Shown: in pieces, positions 1 through 4,747 of the stretch
Layout of the letters: every line of letters starts with the position of its first letter
Numbering within the stretch: the stretch's first letter is position 1
Assembly (NCBI GenBank): GCA_023434855.1
Contig: JAEYSJ010000252.1
Location: 1 to 11,212 of the forward strand
Direction of reading: 5' to 3'
Origin: Bacillota bacterium
GTDB lineage: Bacteria; Bacillota_C; Negativicutes; JAEYSJ01
Length of the DNA stretch: 11,212 nucleotides
The notes under the pieces: generated by a model
What the model was told of the DNA's origin: nothing
What the model saw: the letters and a program-made list of their open reading frames with translations, nothing else
The model's database searches: none
Made by a program: the position numbers and the translations under genes

Positions 1-240
1 AGGATTTCCCGTCAGGGAGTAGACACATTTCACAAAGAACATTATCCGTCTATGGAGCTGTATCAAGAAAATGGTGAATGGTATGTAAGCGGTTTTTATA
101 ACAAGGGGGAAGAGGCGTTTATCGCTACTTATTTTATAAATTACGGAGAAACCATTATGTCTATTCAGCCAGACAGCTTAAAAAAGCTTATACTCGAAAG
201 GCTGGAAAAAATAAAAAATCATCTTATTTCGCAAAACTGA
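1..240 (+). CDS. WYL-domain (YafY-type) transcriptional regulator, C-terminal part only
   Basis: The reading frame is open from the left edge to a TGA at 238-240, giving 79 codons of a gene that starts outside the window. The visible protein fits the end of a WYL-domain regulator: F-H-K-E-H-Y-P-S-M, then a Y-V-S-G-F-Y strand, then F-I-A-T-Y-F-I-N-Y-G, then a P-D-S-L-K-K-L-I-L-E-R-L helix, which is the usual ending of YafY/DeoR-like HTH-WYL proteins. These are cytoplasmic DNA-binding regulators, in which the WYL part senses ligand or nucleic acid. The HTH is not in the window, so its target cannot be judged. The ATG at 52 lies inside the conserved domain and is not the start. A bidirectional hairpin terminator follows about 44 bases downstream. 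The family call is by pattern; no specific function is assigned. Confidence 0.7.
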   Translation, partial: RISRQGVDTFHKEHYPSMELYQENGEWYVSGFYNKGEEAFIATYFINYGETIMSIQPDSLKKLILERLEKIKNHLISQN

Positions 241-283
241 GTGGAAAACCAAGTATCATGCTCTATCAGGGCGGAATGTATAA

Positions 284-327
284 AAAAGCAGTCAGCATAC
301 TCAATAAGAGTTTGCTGACTGCTTTTA
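284..327. terminator. Bidirectional hairpin terminator, left copy
   Basis: A 14-bp perfect stem (AAAAGCAGTCAGCA at 284-297, TGCTGACTGCTTTT at 313-326) closes a 15-nt loop. There are T-runs on the + strand side and, through the A-run at 282-287, on the minus side. It would end the WYL regulator gene and, from the other strand, the cat-like relic. A 45-bp segment including it (279-323) recurs with one mismatch at 10952-10996. Confidence 0.85.
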
Positions 328-368
328 TTAATTGATTACTCGGTTGCTTCATCCGCTTCTCCGGCATA
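324..368 (-). pseudogene. Relic of the 3' end of a chloramphenicol-acetyltransferase-like gene
   Basis: On the minus strand this piece reads M-P-E-K-R-M-K-Q-P-S-N. It lines up with the last codons of the cat gene at the right edge of the window, M-P-E-K-W-L-K-stop, including the shared run that reads CTTCTCCGGCAT on the + strand (357-367 region). The homology continues directly into the same terminator. The usual stop codon is lost here, and upstream (to the right on this strand) the gene is replaced at 369 by a GGGAC palindrome. Only about a dozen codons survive, so it is a remnant. Which copy is ancestral cannot be told from the window. The assignment rests on alignment with the right-hand copy, not on the short peptide itself. 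Confidence 0.5.
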
Positions 369-396
369 GGGACAAGGGACCTGTCCCCTTGTCCCC
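369..396. repeat. GGGAC/GTCCC palindromic repeat (REP-like)
   Basis: This is an imperfect palindrome with arms GGGACAAGGGAC and GTCCCCTTGTCCC, one base apart from perfect pairing. Repeats of this look are dispersed in many Firmicute genomes, often with REP-associated tyrosine transposases. No transposase is present here. It marks the exact point where the cat relic ends. Fragments of the same motif occur at 2823-2839 and 7771-7780. Confidence 0.6.
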
Positions 397-633
397 ATAC
401 TTCGTTATACAAAGCAAACAGTAACAACACCCTTCTTTGTGATTTATTTATTGACTACGCTTTTCCAAATCCCCGGAACGGTGCCGATACCGTTTGGAAC
501 GGCGTTCTCGAATTATGCTATGACAACATTATTTGGCGTTTTAATGGGCTATAGCTTCAAAGTCCTGGACGAAAAAACCGTACGGCAACGAAGCGGCTTC
601 GAACTCCTTTCCAAAATACATCACTACTCTTAA
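370..633 (+). pseudogene. Unrecognised membrane-protein fragment
   Basis: An open frame runs from the TAG at 367-369 to a TAA at 631-633. A possible GTG start at 439 gives 64 residues, but it has no Shine-Dalgarno box. Coding-like residues extend upstream of that GTG to about 412 (K-Q-T-V-T-T-P-F-F-V), so the true start seems lost. The peptide has two hydrophobic stretches, V-I-Y-L-L-T-T-L-F and Y-A-M-T-T-L-F-G-V-L-M-G-Y-S-F, separated by P-G-T-V-P-I-P-F-G-T-A. It ends in a basic tail. I do not recognise a family. Its 5' side abuts the GGGAC palindrome and it has its own hairpin directly after the stop, which fits the 3' end of a larger membrane-protein gene truncated by the same event that cut the cat relic. 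It could also be a small intact membrane protein or a chance frame. Confidence 0.35.
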
Positions 634-662
634 GGGCAATGAGGGCGGACCTCATTGCCCTT
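632..662. terminator. Hairpin after the membrane-protein fragment
   Basis: A 13-bp perfect stem (AAGGGCAATGAGG / CCTCATTGCCCTT) with a 5-nt loop starts within the TAA stop codon. No T-run follows on the + strand, so intrinsic termination would be weak. It may serve as an RNA 3'-end stabiliser. Confidence 0.5.
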
Positions 663-717
663 GCTAGTACCGCCAGTAAAACTTAAGATGTCTTACAGTA
701 TCCAAAAAGACACTATA

Positions 718-731
718 GCACTTTAAAGTGC
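718..731. promoter_or_regulatory. Palindrome upstream of the nitroreductase promoter
   Basis: GCACTTTAAAGTGC is a perfect 14-bp palindrome ending five bases before a candidate -35 box (TTGCTA at 736-741). The position suits a dimeric regulator site. The regulator is unknown. Confidence 0.35.
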
Positions 732-735
732 GTAC

Positions 736-764
736 TTGCTAAAAATGCAACAAGGGTATATTAT
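736..764 (+). promoter_or_regulatory. Candidate sigma-A promoter for the nitroreductase
   Basis: TTGCTA (736-741) and TATTAT (759-764) are separated by 17 bases, about 64 bases upstream of the nitroreductase start. Both boxes are near consensus. This is pattern evidence only. Confidence 0.4.
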
Positions 765-827
765 GACAGCAAGGAAGCGTTTCTATGAAAACCCTAATTT
801 AAGTTATGTGAAAGGTAGGTTTTATAT

Positions 828-1493
828 ATGGACAATAATCATCAATTGATTTTAGACGCATGGCAATTTCGTCATGCATGCAAACATTTTGATGCAACGA
901 AGACTGTTTCTCAGGAAGATTTTGCGGTTATCTTGGAAGCCGGCAGGCTTTCGCCAAGTTCTTTTGGCTTTGAGCCTTGGAAGTTCCTTATTGTGCAAAC
1001 GGATGAGCTCAAGAAAAAGTTATACCCCGTCTCTTGGGGAGCGCAAAATAGTTTTGATGGTGCAAGTCATTTCGTAATCTTTTTGGCAAGAAAGCAAACT
1101 GATACTATTTATAATGCAGCGTATGTTAACCATATCATGACAGACATCCAACAACTTCCTCAGAACGTAGTAGAGCAAAAAAGAAAAGCCTTTGAAGCTT
1201 TTCAAAAAGATGATTTTACATTGCTGGAAAGCGAGCGGGCGGTGTTTGACTGGGCGTGCAAGCAAACATATATCGCGTTAGCCAATATGCTAACTGCTGC
1301 AGCGTTGTTAAAAATAGATTCTTGTCCCATTGAAGGCTTTAATCGCGAAGCAGTAGAGAAGTTGCTGCAGGAGGAAGGGATTTTGGATACCGCTGCATTT
1401 GGAGTATCTGTAATGGCAAGCTTTGGTTATCGCGCGGTTGAACCTCATCCTAAAACGCGGCAAGAGTTAGCTAGTGTTGTAGAATGGATTTAA
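828..1493 (+). CDS. yfkO: YfkO-type NAD(P)H-dependent nitroreductase
   Basis: This 221-residue cytoplasmic flavoprotein belongs to the NfsB/YfkO group, which uses FMN and NAD(P)H to reduce nitroaromatics, quinones and similar electrophiles. Family features seen: R-H-A-C-K-H-F-D at 15-22 (FMN phosphate-binding Arg), L-S-P-S-S-F-G-F-E-P-W-K-F at 41-53, F-D-W-A-C-K-Q-T-Y-I-A-L-A-N at 140-153, S-C-P-I-E-G-F at 165-171 and F-G-Y-R at 199-202. It ends H-P-K-T-R-Q-E-L-A-S-V-V-E-W-I. Length and motif order match Bacillus subtilis YfkO (221 aa as I recall it) almost throughout. The ATG at 828 follows an AAAGGTAGG box. It lies upstream of a second flavin reductase, but with 140 bases and a palindrome between them the two genes need not be co-transcribed. 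The physiological substrate cannot be inferred. Confidence 0.9.
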   Translation: MDNNHQLILDAWQFRHACKHFDATKTVSQEDFAVILEAGRLSPSSFGFEPWKFLIVQTDELKKKLYPVSWGAQNSFDGASHFVIFLARKQTDTIYNAAYVNHIMTDIQQLPQNVVEQKRKAFEAFQKDDFTLLESERAVFDWACKQTYIALANMLTAAALLKIDSCPIEGFNREAVEKLLQEEGILDTAAFGVSVMASFGYRAVEPHPKTRQELASVVEWI

Positions 1494-1556
1494 TGTATTA
1501 TGGGCACTGATGTATGACCTGTATTTGTTTTATCATGAAATATGAAAATTTTTGAT

Positions 1557-1577
1557 CCTACTATTTTATATAGTAGG
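1557..1577. promoter_or_regulatory. Inverted repeat upstream of the old-yellow-enzyme gene
   Basis: Arms CCTACTAT (1557-1564) and ATAGTAGG (1570-1577) are separated by 5 bases, 57 bases upstream of the GTG start. It looks like an operator for a dimeric winged-helix repressor (MarR or HxlR families often control flavin reductases). The regulator is not in the window. The short stem and lack of a following T-run argue against a terminator for the nitroreductase gene. Confidence 0.4.
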
Positions 1578-1633
1578 TATACTTGTTCAAATTTTAATGT
1601 ATATACACGTATTTTGTTTTTGGAGGTATATGG

Positions 1634-2716
1634 GTGAAGCATTTATTTGATGCAACGAAGTTAGCAGATATGCCTGTTAAAAATCGACTGATCCGTTCTG
1701 CTACTTATGAAGGTATGGCTGATCAACAGGGTCACCTGACCAACGATCTGTTTCAACTTTATGAAGACTTAGCAAAAGGGGAAGCAGGTATTATTATCAC
1801 TAGCCTTGTTGCTGTAAGTTCGCGCGAAAAATGGATTCCCTGGCAACTGGGAATTGACAATGATACTTTTATTGAGGAATATAAAAGGCTTACAGATAAG
1901 GTGCATGAATATGGTGCAAAAATTATTATGCAGCTTGCAGCAATTGGCGGACAAACGATAGCCAGTAATAATCCCGAACGTCCCATGTGGGGGCCCAGCG
2001 CCGTGGAGGATATTGGTTATGGCAATATGCCGCTAGCATTGGAGAAACAAGATATTCTTGCCTTTGAAGAAGACTTTGCCGAAGCTGCGCTGCGGGCCAA
2101 GCAAGCTGGATTTGATGGAGTCCAGCTGCATGCGGCCCATGGCTATCTGCTTAGTAAGTTTCTCACGCCTTATTATAATCGGAGAACGGATCAATATGGT
2201 GGGAGTATCGAAAATAGAAGCCGTTTTTTAGTCGAAACATTTCAGCGAATTCGTGAGCAGGTCGGCAATGAGTATCCGATTCTTATCAAAATAAACGCTG
2301 ATGATTTTATGGAAAATGGCATGACTTTTGAGGAATGTAAATACGTGTGTCAAACGCTGAAAGCATCGGGGCTAAGTGCCGTAGAACTGAGCGGTGGAAG
2401 TCGCTCTTCCAGAAAAGGTGAGGGGTATTCACGTCCCGATCCGCGCGTCCATTCGTACTTCTTTACTTATGCGGATGAGTTACAAAGGGAAGCAGCGGTT
2501 CCAGTTATTGCGGTCGGCGGAAACCGTGATTTCGTTGAAGCTACTAAATTGCTTAATGAAAGCGATATTGATTTCTTTTCTTTTGCCCGGCCACTGATTC
2601 GGGAACGAAATTTGTTTAGCAGATGGAAGACTGGTGATACGGCCCCCGCAATGTGCATTTCCTGTAACCGCTGCTCTATGTTTGGGAATAACCACTGTAT
2701 TTTTAACGAGGTATGA
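1634..2716 (+). CDS. NADH:flavin oxidoreductase, old yellow enzyme family, single domain
   Basis: A 360-residue FMN TIM-barrel protein of the OYE-like family (reduction of activated C=C bonds or xenobiotics). Seen: K-N-R-L-I-R-S-A-T-Y-E-G-M at 16-28, Q-L at 100-101 followed by G-G-Q near the flavin, and H-A-A-H-G-Y-L-L-S-K-F at 166-176 (H166/H169 and Y171, the usual substrate-binding pair and proton-donor area). Next come N-R-R-T-D-Q-Y-G-G-S-I-E-N-R at 182-195, V-I-A-V-G-G-N at 291-297 and F-A-R-P-L-I-R-E at 317-324 (FMN phosphate region). The protein ends with C341-x2-C344-x2-C347-x7-C355, a cysteine cluster in the place where the long 2,4-dienoyl-CoA reductase relatives bind 4Fe-4S before their FAD/NAD domains. 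Those domains are absent. The GTG at 1634 is chosen because GGAGG (1622-1626) sits 7 bases upstream. The ATG at 1630 is out of frame. Substrate unknown. Confidence 0.88.
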   Translation: MKHLFDATKLADMPVKNRLIRSATYEGMADQQGHLTNDLFQLYEDLAKGEAGIIITSLVAVSSREKWIPWQLGIDNDTFIEEYKRLTDKVHEYGAKIIMQLAAIGGQTIASNNPERPMWGPSAVEDIGYGNMPLALEKQDILAFEEDFAEAALRAKQAGFDGVQLHAAHGYLLSKFLTPYYNRRTDQYGGSIENRSRFLVETFQRIREQVGNEYPILIKINADDFMENGMTFEECKYVCQTLKASGLSAVELSGGSRSSRKGEGYSRPDPRVHSYFFTYADELQREAAVPVIAVGGNRDFVEATKLLNESDIDFFSFARPLIRERNLFSRWKTGDTAPAMCISCNRCSMFGNNHCIFNEV

Positions 2717-2822
2717 TGGTTCAGTATTCGTTGACATAGATTTTTATTGTGAGAGTGTAATATAGAACCTCGAATAGGAAGAATATGGAGAAACCCATGA
2801 GAAATAAACAGCGGTGAAACCA

Positions 2823-2839
2823 GTTCCCTGTCCCCGTGT
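2823..2839. repeat. Fragment of the GGGAC/GTCCC repeat
   Basis: GTTCCCTGTCCCCGTGT resembles one half of the palindrome at 369-396, without its partner arm. It lies between the old-yellow-enzyme gene and the promoter of the next unit and is probably a decayed copy. Confidence 0.35.
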
Positions 2840-2862
2840 TTCTAAGAAAAGAAAACCACGTA

Positions 2863-2890
2863 TTGACAATACAATAATAATTGGTAAAAT
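2863..2890 (+). promoter_or_regulatory. Candidate promoter for the dehydrogenase leader
   Basis: A perfect TTGACA (2863-2868) and TAAAAT (2885-2890) have 16-base spacing. Transcription from here would start near 2897, on the palindrome at 2900-2916 and about 225 bases ahead of the dehydrogenase start. Confidence 0.5.
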
Positions 2891-2899
2891 TATACTGAC

Positions 2900-2916
2900 G
2901 CTACTTTAAAAGTAGC
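2900..2916. promoter_or_regulatory. Palindrome at the expected transcription start
   Basis: GCTACTTTAAAAGTAGC is an 8-bp inverted repeat around one central base, about 10 bases downstream of the -10 box. It could be a repressor operator, or a first hairpin in the leader RNA. Its half-site CTACT/AGTAG recurs in the inverted repeat at 1557-1577. Confidence 0.35.
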
Positions 2917-2975
2917 ATAGCGGTTTTGAAAAACTGCATTCAAAGTCTAAATGTTAATATTTGTCTGCGAAGCAT

Positions 2976-3038
2976 CCGTGAAGGAGCATTTTAAAGCTAG
3001 AAGCTTTAAAAAGGCTAACCATCACGGTTTTATTTTTT
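2976..3038 (+). terminator. Terminator-like stem and U-run in the leader
   Basis: The outer stem CCGTGA/TCACGG plus the 10-bp inner stem is followed by TTTTATTTTTT. It lies 85 bases upstream of the dehydrogenase start codon, so any termination here would set expression of that gene. Confidence 0.5.
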
Positions 3039-3122
3039 ATGGCAGTAATTTAATTAAATTCAGCCAGTAGCAAAATAAAAATAGGGGTATGTGTTGATGA
3101 ATAAAGATAAAGGAGACTGTAT

Positions 3123-4163
3123 ATGACACCAACGATTGAACGCTTGGACTTTCCAATGCCAGTCTTTCGCGGTAAAGGTGCCTTGCATTCTCTAGGCGTA
3201 TTCTGTAAAACATTGGGCACGAATGCGCTGGTTTTTGGCGGCCAGACTGCATTAGCAAAAACCCAGGATCTTATTGAGGATAGCCTTGCACAAGCCAGCA
3301 TCGGTGTTGCGGCGGCTGAATGTTATGGTGGAGAAAGCTCACGCCACAATAGTAATGTTCTGGTAAAAAAGGCTCGGCAAGCCCAGGCAGATGTTCTCAT
3401 TGCCGTTGGCGGCGGGAAAGCACTGGATACAGGTAAGCTTGTCGCTGACATATGCGGCCTGCCGTTAATCACCATCCCCACAATTGCCGCCACCTGTGCT
3501 GCCATTACACCAGTAGCGGTGATTTATACGGATGATGGCGATTTTGTTGAAACAGTTGGTTTTAAAAATTGCCCGGCAGGCACAATTATTGATACCGATA
3601 TTATTCTGCATGCTCCACTATGCTGGCTGGCCGCCGGTATTGGAGATACACTGGCCAAATGGTATGAATGCCGTGTCAGTATTCAATGCTCCCAGCAACC
3701 CAGCCTGACATTCGGCGTTCTGGCGAAAGGCTATGAACTGGTGGAGCGTTTTGGCGGACAGGCACGGCAAGCTGTGGAAAACCGGAAGCACAGCGATGCC
3801 CTTGATTGGACTGTGGATGCAATTATTCTATATGCAGGAATGGCTTCGATTTTGAGTGGCGAAACAATCCGCTCGGCGGCTGCCCATGCCGCAGGTCATG
3901 GCTTGGCCGTTGGATTCGGCAACTTGTTTTTGCTGGCCTTGGAAAATTGCTCCGATGAGGAAATAAGGGAAGCCATACGCATTTCCGAACAGTGCGCCGT
4001 TCCCACGAATCTGAATCAAATCGTCAATTTGACTCAAGCAGAATTACAAACAGTTGCCCAGGCAATATTACTGACGCCTGATATGAAAAATATACTATTT
4101 GCAGCAACAGAAGACATGGTACTAAAGGCAATTCAACGTGTTAATTGCTTAGCGCGGGCGTAA
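3123..4163 (+). CDS. Iron-type alcohol dehydrogenase, HcxA (YbdH)/GldA-like, with a shortened metal loop
   Basis: This 346-residue cytoplasmic NAD(P)-dependent dehydrogenase belongs to the glycerol/hydroxycarboxylate dehydrogenase branch. Seen: V-G-G-G-K-A-L-D-T-G-K at 95-105 (dinucleotide loop), T-I-P-T-I-A-A-T-C-A-A-I-T-P at 117-130 and G-I-G-D-T-L-A-K-W-Y-E at 172-182. The last two are nearly identical to Escherichia coli YbdH (HcxA, 2-oxoacid reductase) and less like GldA. Expected metal ligands: D175 in G-I-G-D, H255 in A-A-A-H and H259 in H-G-L-A-V-G-F-G. In YbdH and GldA the two His are about 17 residues apart, whereas here they are 4 apart, as if a 13-residue segment were missing. That agrees with a total length slightly under the family's. 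The ATG has GGAG at 3112-3115, 7 bases upstream. It is preceded by a structured leader. Activity is uncertain because of the loop change. Confidence 0.85.
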   Translation: MTPTIERLDFPMPVFRGKGALHSLGVFCKTLGTNALVFGGQTALAKTQDLIEDSLAQASIGVAAAECYGGESSRHNSNVLVKKARQAQADVLIAVGGGKALDTGKLVADICGLPLITIPTIAATCAAITPVAVIYTDDGDFVETVGFKNCPAGTIIDTDIILHAPLCWLAAGIGDTLAKWYECRVSIQCSQQPSLTFGVLAKGYELVERFGGQARQAVENRKHSDALDWTVDAIILYAGMASILSGETIRSAAAHAAGHGLAVGFGNLFLLALENCSDEEIREAIRISEQCAVPTNLNQIVNLTQAELQTVAQAILLTPDMKNILFAATEDMVLKAIQRVNCLARA

Positions 4164-4199
4164 GAATAACCGAGAGTCAAATACTGAATAGGAGGCAAT

Positions 4200-4278
4200 A
4201 ATAAGTCAATTTTAATATAAGTCAAGCTTGACCCCGTAGTCTAGCAGCTTTTTTGCGGGGTGGTAGACAAGTTTGACA
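4200..4278. repeat. Partial copy of the GGGGTCAGGCTTGA element
   Basis: Positions 4200-4235 match 10304-10339 in 34 of 36 bases. The segment then runs into a new hairpin: GTCAAGCTTG (4221-4230) pairs with CAAGTTTGAC (4268-4277), and ACCCCG (4231-4236) pairs with CGGGGT (4256-4261). The right half of the element is therefore conserved, while the rest has been rebuilt as a different inverted repeat. The right arm contains TTGACA, which serves as a -35 box for the riboswitch promoter. Confidence 0.6.
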
Positions 4279-4302
4279 CATTATTGCAAAAAATGCTACT
4301 AT
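4273..4302 (+). promoter_or_regulatory. Candidate promoter of the cobalamin-riboswitch operon
   Basis: A perfect TTGACA (4273-4278) is followed after 18 bases by TACTAT (4297-4302), about 45 bases upstream of the riboswitch aptamer. The -35 box overlaps the arm of the repeat element at 4200-4278. Confidence 0.5.
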
Positions 4303-4349
4303 AAAGCAAATAATGGAGTTAACCATTTGAATCATTCAATTGAATAGTG

Positions 4350-4512
4350 TTGAGACAGGTGCCCTGAGGGGCTTAATAGGGAAGACCGGTGTAACGCCGG
4401 CGCGGTCCCGCCACTGTAATAGGGAGTGAATCCAAGGTATGCCACTGAGACACTACGTCTTGGGAAGGTTTGGACGAGCGATGATCTAGAGCCAGGAGAA
4501 CTGCCTGTCTGC
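4350..4512 (+). ncRNA. Cobalamin riboswitch aptamer
   Basis: The conserved parts are in order. A P1 strand GACAGGTGCC (about 4354-4363) pairs with GCCTGTC (4503-4509). The core GGGAAGACCGGTGTAACGCC starts at 4379 and is followed by GCGCGGTCCCGCCACTGTAA (4401-4419). The B12 box is AGCCAGGAGAACTGCC (4490-4505), with one change from the common GAGACCTGCC. Bound adenosyl- or methyl-cobalamin normally lowers expression of the downstream gene. Downstream are a terminator and a corrinoid-type ABC importer, so this is a feedback switch on uptake. Class by eye; covariance scoring was not possible. Confidence 0.93.
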
Positions 4513-4578
4513 CAATCACCGTTACACCCACGAGCGATGGGGAGGGGGTTAAGTACATCTATGTTGTAGGTATTTCTT

Positions 4579-4603
4579 CCCGGCGTTTTGCGTCGGGTTT
4601 TTT
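4579..4603 (+). terminator. Riboswitch expression-platform terminator
   Basis: A stem CCCGGCG / CGTCGGG (one G-U pair) with a 5-base loop is followed by six T. The G-rich run GGGGAGG near 4539-4546 can pair with CTTCCC (4576-4581 region), which would break this stem. This suggests the antiterminator used when cobalamin is absent. Confidence 0.75.
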
Positions 4604-4629
4604 AATTACAACAAAAAAGTATTGTTTAT

Positions 4630-4658
4630 ATCTCTCATCTTTGCTTGAGAGATTTTTT
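4630..4658 (+). terminator. Second terminator in series before the lipoprotein gene
   Basis: An 8-bp stem ATCTCTCA (4630-4637) / TGAGAGAT (4646-4653) overlaps a T-run at 4653-4658. It lies only 27 bases after the riboswitch terminator and 90 bases before the start codon, so the operon must pass two terminator-like signals. Confidence 0.6.
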
Positions 4659-4747
4659 ATTTGTGGGCAGGGATAGATGCTATTTAGTCGCTGATTTCAA
4701 TTATGCGTTCCATGATGACTTCAAATCATATAACGGAGGGAATCTTT

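Larger units (their letters stand above)
2897..3040 (+). ncRNA. Structured leader RNA of unknown class ending in a terminator-like stem
   Basis: Between the candidate promoter and the dehydrogenase, the + strand can fold into at least three hairpins. The first is 2900-2916. The second is GCGGTTTT-GA-AAAACTGC at about 2919-2936 (one G-U pair). The third is a composite stem in which CCGTGA (2976-2981) pairs with TCACGG (3022-3027), enclosing a 10-bp inner stem TTTTAAAGCT (2989-2998) / AGCTTTAAAA (3002-3011) with a 3-base loop. A T-rich tract (3028-3038) follows directly, as in an intrinsic terminator. Such an arrangement upstream of a gene can be an attenuator or riboswitch. It could also be a free-standing small RNA of roughly 140 nt. 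I compared it by eye with the common riboswitch cores (cobalamin, TPP, SAM, purine, glycine, fluoride, ZTP, yybP) and saw no match. Function unassigned. Confidence 0.4.

Noticed and set aside
241..400. CRISPR-like appearance of short repeated GGGAC/GTCCC blocks
   Set aside because: There are only one palindrome and distant fragments, with no regular spacers and no cas genes.
763..849. Short + strand frame ATG 763 to TGA 847 overlapping the nitroreductase start (28 codons)
   Set aside because: It overlaps the ribosome site and start of a clear gene, shows no recognisable domain and lacks its own Shine-Dalgarno box.
2731..2763. TTGACA at 2731-2736 after the old-yellow-enzyme gene
   Set aside because: The nearest -10-like hexamer is 19 or more bases away and no gene follows closely; the TTGACA at 2863 is the better candidate.
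3097..3126. Nine-codon frame ending in TGA overlapping the dehydrogenase ATG
   Set aside because: It could be a leader peptide, but it has no ribosome site of its own and no informative codon run; chance is as likely.
4373..4558. Minus-strand open frame of about 61 codons
   Set aside because: It lies wholly within the cobalamin riboswitch, whose structured sequence explains the lack of stops.
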